From positions 1 to 8,136 of the forward strand of contig CALFMR010000395.1 in the NCBI GenBank assembly GCA_937880585.1: 8,136 nucleotides of DNA, read 5' to 3'. Positions within the stretch are counted from its first letter, which is position 1; every line of letters starts with the position of its first letter. The DNA comes from an uncultured Acidobacteriota bacterium (GTDB lineage Bacteria; Acidobacteriota; Vicinamibacteria; Vicinamibacterales; SCN-69-37). The position numbers and the translations under genes were made by a program. Below, one piece after another: positions 5,940 to 8,136 of the stretch. The notes under the pieces were generated by a model. The model worked only from the letters and a program-made list of their open reading frames with translations. It had not been told where the DNA came from and did no database searches.

Positions 5940-8136
5940 ATGCGGTCGAGTCTCGGTGCCGTTCGCGCGTGGTTTACGCGGTTGTGGAACACGCTGCGGC
6001 CGTCGCGGGCCGATCGCGATCTCGAGGACGAATTGCGGTTGCACCTCGATCTCGAAGTCGAGCGACTGCAGCGGACCGGCTACACCCCCGAGGCGGCGAG
6101 ACGGGCCGCCGTTGGTCGCGTCGGGGCGCTCGGTTCGTCGGTCGAAGCCGTGCGCGACCGCCGCGGGCTGCCGCTGCTCGCCGACGTCGCGCGCGACGTG
6201 CGGGTCGGCTGGCGCGGCCTGCGGCGAACACCCGGATTTGCCCTCGTCGTCGTCCTGACGCTCTCGATGGGCCTCGGCGCGGCAGCCGCCATTTTCACTG
6301 TCGTCTACGACGTCCTGTTGCAGCCGCTGCCGTATCCCGACGCCGCGCGCATAGTGCAGGTCTCCGAGCGGACGGCGGCCGGCACGCGCGTCATGGTGTC
6401 GGATCCGAATTTCGACGATCTGCACGCGCAGAATCAGAGCCTCTCCGCCTTCGCGCAATATCAGAACGGCGGGGGACAGCCGGTCGTCGTCGGCGGCGAC
6501 GCGGTGCTCGCCAGCGTCGCAACGGTCTCTCAACAGTTCTTCGATGTCGTCGGCATACATCCGGCCAGAGGACGCGTGTTCCTACCGGCAGAGTCGCACT
6601 TCGGTGCGGCGCCGGTGGCGGTCGTGAGCGACGGGTTCTGGCGCGAGCACTTCGGCGGGCGCGCGGATCTCGCGGGCGCGACACTTCGTAGCGGCGACGT
6701 GCTGTGTACTGTGGTTGGCGTGATGCCGCCCGGCTTTGCGTTCCCGGCCGGTACCGATATCTGGCTATCGACCGAGCAATGGACCGAACAGCCGACCGGA
6801 CGAACGGGCCGCAATTCGTACGCGCTTGGACGGCTCGCACCCGGCGTGTCTCTGGAACGCGCCCGCGAGGATCTCTCGTCGATCGCGCAGCGGCTGGCCG
6901 TTCAGTACGGATCGGACACCAGCATGCGCGATGCGGACGTCGTCCGTCTGCAGGACTATCTGGTCGGCGACGTTCGGCCGGCGCTCTGGATGTTGCTCGG
7001 TGCCGCGCTCTTTCTGTTGCTCATCGTCGGCGCGAACGTCCTCAACCTGCTTCTCGCGCGCGCCGCGGCACGCGGTCGTGAGGTGGCGCTGCGGCTGGCG
7101 CTAGGTGCCGGGCGCTGGCGCATCGTGCGGCATGTCGGCGTCGAGACGCTGCTGCTAGCGCTGGCCGCTGGCGTGTTGGCGGTGGCTGTGGCCGTGTGGA
7201 GCACGAATCTGCTTCGCGTCACGGCGCCGCGCATGCTGCCTCGGGCCGGAGAGCTCGTCGTCGCCTGGCCTGTCATTGTCGCCGTGCTCGTCGCGGCCAT
7301 GGTCGTTGGGCTCATTGTCGGGAGCCTCGCGGCGTGGCGTGCGACCGCGGCCGCAGGCGTCACCGCGCTGCGTCAGGAGCCCGGCGCCACGCGCAGCGTG
7401 CTGTCACATCGCCTCCGAAACGTGCTCGTCGTCGGGCAACTTGCCGCGAGCGTGGCGTTGCTCGTCGGGACCGGGCTCCTCACACGCAGTCTGATGCGGC
7501 TCACGGGCACCGATCCGGGCTTCCGAGGCAGCGGTATCGCGGCGATGCGGTTGTATCAGCCGCCCATCGAACAACACGGGTTCTTTCCACCGGAAGCGGC
7601 CGACGGAGCCAAGATCCGGCGCGTGCAGCAGATCGACGAGATCGCAGCCAGGCTGCGGTCGATCCCTGGCGTCGATGCCGTGGGCGTCGTCGATGCGTTG
7701 CCGCTCACGGGAAATACATCAGACGGGGGCTTTCTCGTGTTCGCCGGAGAATCGGACGTCCAAGCATTCGCGTCGGCCGTCGCGCGGCGTGATCTGCCGT
7801 TCCTCATGCGCGCCTGGAACGATCCGAATCGGCCCGGTGGATACGCGGGCTACCGTGCGGCGAGCGACGGCTACTTTCGCGCGATGGGCATTCCGCTCGT
7901 GCGCGGCCGCTTCTTCGACGAGCGTGACACGTTGACGACGCCGCATGTCGCGCTCGTCAGCGAGTCGCTGGCGCGTTCGCGCTGGGCCGGACAGGATCCG
8001 ATCGGCCAACGCATCGAGTTCGGCAACATGGACGGCGACCTTCGGCCGCTCACGATCGTCGGCATCGTCGGCGACGTCCGCGACGAGGACATGGCCGCGG
8101 ATCCCAAGCCCGCGGTTTCCGTGTCGTTCCGTCAGC
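5940..8136 (+). CDS. ADOP-type ABC transporter permease, MacB/FtsX family (3' partial)
   Basis: The frame is open from the ATG at 5940 to the right edge, giving 732 residues. Residues ~1-90 form a charged, helical permease-prefix domain (RADRDLEDELRLHLDLEVER, then EAARRAAVGRVGAL). LRRTPGFALVVVLTLSMGLG (~94-113) starts the first membrane helix, followed by AAAIFTVVYDVLLQPLPYP, the usual opening of MacB-type permeases. A periplasmic MacB-like domain spans ~130-340. An FtsX-like core follows with helices near 346-372, 401-420, 440-465 and 493-515. The segment after the second of these, RAAARGREVALRLALGAGRWRIVRH (residues 374-398), is the expected cytoplasmic coupling loop. A second extracytoplasmic domain begins near 520; the final helices lie beyond the window. 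Homologues run to about 800-900 residues. No ATPase or membrane-fusion gene is adjacent in the window, as is usual for these orphan permeases. Substrate is unknown; tripartite efflux or mechanotransmission, as in MacB, is a family-based guess. Confidence 0.92.
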   Translation, partial: MRSSLGAVRAWFTRLWNTLRPSRADRDLEDELRLHLDLEVERLQRTGYTPEAARRAAVGRVGALGSSVEAVRDRRGLPLLADVARDVRVGWRGLRRTPGFALVVVLTLSMGLGAAAAIFTVVYDVLLQPLPYPDAARIVQVSERTAAGTRVMVSDPNFDDLHAQNQSLSAFAQYQNGGGQPVVVGGDAVLASVATVSQQFFDVVGIHPARGRVFLPAESHFGAAPVAVVSDGFWREHFGGRADLAGATLRSGDVLCTVVGVMPPGFAFPAGTDIWLSTEQWTEQPTGRTGRNSYALGRLAPGVSLERAREDLSSIAQRLAVQYGSDTSMRDADVVRLQDYLVGDVRPALWMLLGAALFLLLIVGANVLNLLLARAAARGREVALRLALGAGRWRIVRHVGVETLLLALAAGVLAVAVAVWSTNLLRVTAPRMLPRAGELVVAWPVIVAVLVAAMVVGLIVGSLAAWRATAAAGVTALRQEPGATRSVLSHRLRNVLVVGQLAASVALLVGTGLLTRSLMRLTGTDPGFRGSGIAAMRLYQPPIEQHGFFPPEAADGAKIRRVQQIDEIAARLRSIPGVDAVGVVDALPLTGNTSDGGFLVFAGESDVQAFASAVARRDLPFLMRAWNDPNRPGGYAGYRAASDGYFRAMGIPLVRGRFFDERDTLTTPHVALVSESLARSRWAGQDPIGQRIEFGNMDGDLRPLTIVGIVGDVRDEDMAADPKPAVSVSFRQ

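Noticed and set aside
5646..6560. 304-residue open frame on the - strand
   Set aside because: It spans the tandem repeats and runs antisense to the well-supported permease prefix domain; its sequence looks like translated repeats.

Overview
The window is high-GC bacterial DNA. The best lineage guess is Acidobacteriota, possibly a Vicinamibacteria-like soil lineage. That guess rests on a stand-alone MacB/FtsX-type permease with an N-terminal prefix domain (the 'ADOP' type, greatly expanded in that phylum) and on GC-rich palindromic intergenic repeats. It is inference: no rRNA or other phylogenetic marker is present.

Layout, left to right. (1) Positions 3-839 (+) hold the C-terminal 278 residues of a multi-pass membrane protein with an H-x-H helix, resembling heme-copper-oxidase subunit I-like proteins. 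(2) A short spacer holds a GC-rich inverted repeat (890-903). It leads into a DUF488 protein (914-1468, +) whose end overlaps the convergent nrdB by 41 bp. (3) Positions 5344-1428 (-) hold a two-gene operon, nrdA-nrdB, for class I ribonucleotide reductase. NrdA has an ATP-cone, a degenerate second cone-like segment and all catalytic residues. NrdB has Phe at the tyrosyl-radical position and Glu as first metal ligand, the signature of subclass Ic (Chlamydia type, Mn/Fe cofactor). (4) The nrdA leader (5345-5642, -) carries a complete cobalamin riboswitch. It is followed by a hairpin that buries the nrdA Shine-Dalgarno sequence and ends at the start codon. (5) Positions 5681-5856 hold two tandem repeats of about 80 bp plus a partial third, each full unit with a perfect GC hairpin. 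They lie between two outward-facing putative promoters that both begin TTGACAAG. (6) Positions 5940-8136 (+) hold the first 732 residues of an ADOP-type permease that runs off the window.

The main story is the nrdAB operon. A B12-independent, oxygen-dependent reductase is placed under a B12-sensing RNA. The same logic is known for the Streptomyces coelicolor class Ia nrdABS operon, where the riboswitch shuts class I down when coenzyme B12 is present and class II NrdJ can supply dNTPs. The arrangement predicts a nrdJ gene elsewhere in this genome. The riboswitch-to-class-Ic pairing and the legible translational switch are the points most worth following up.
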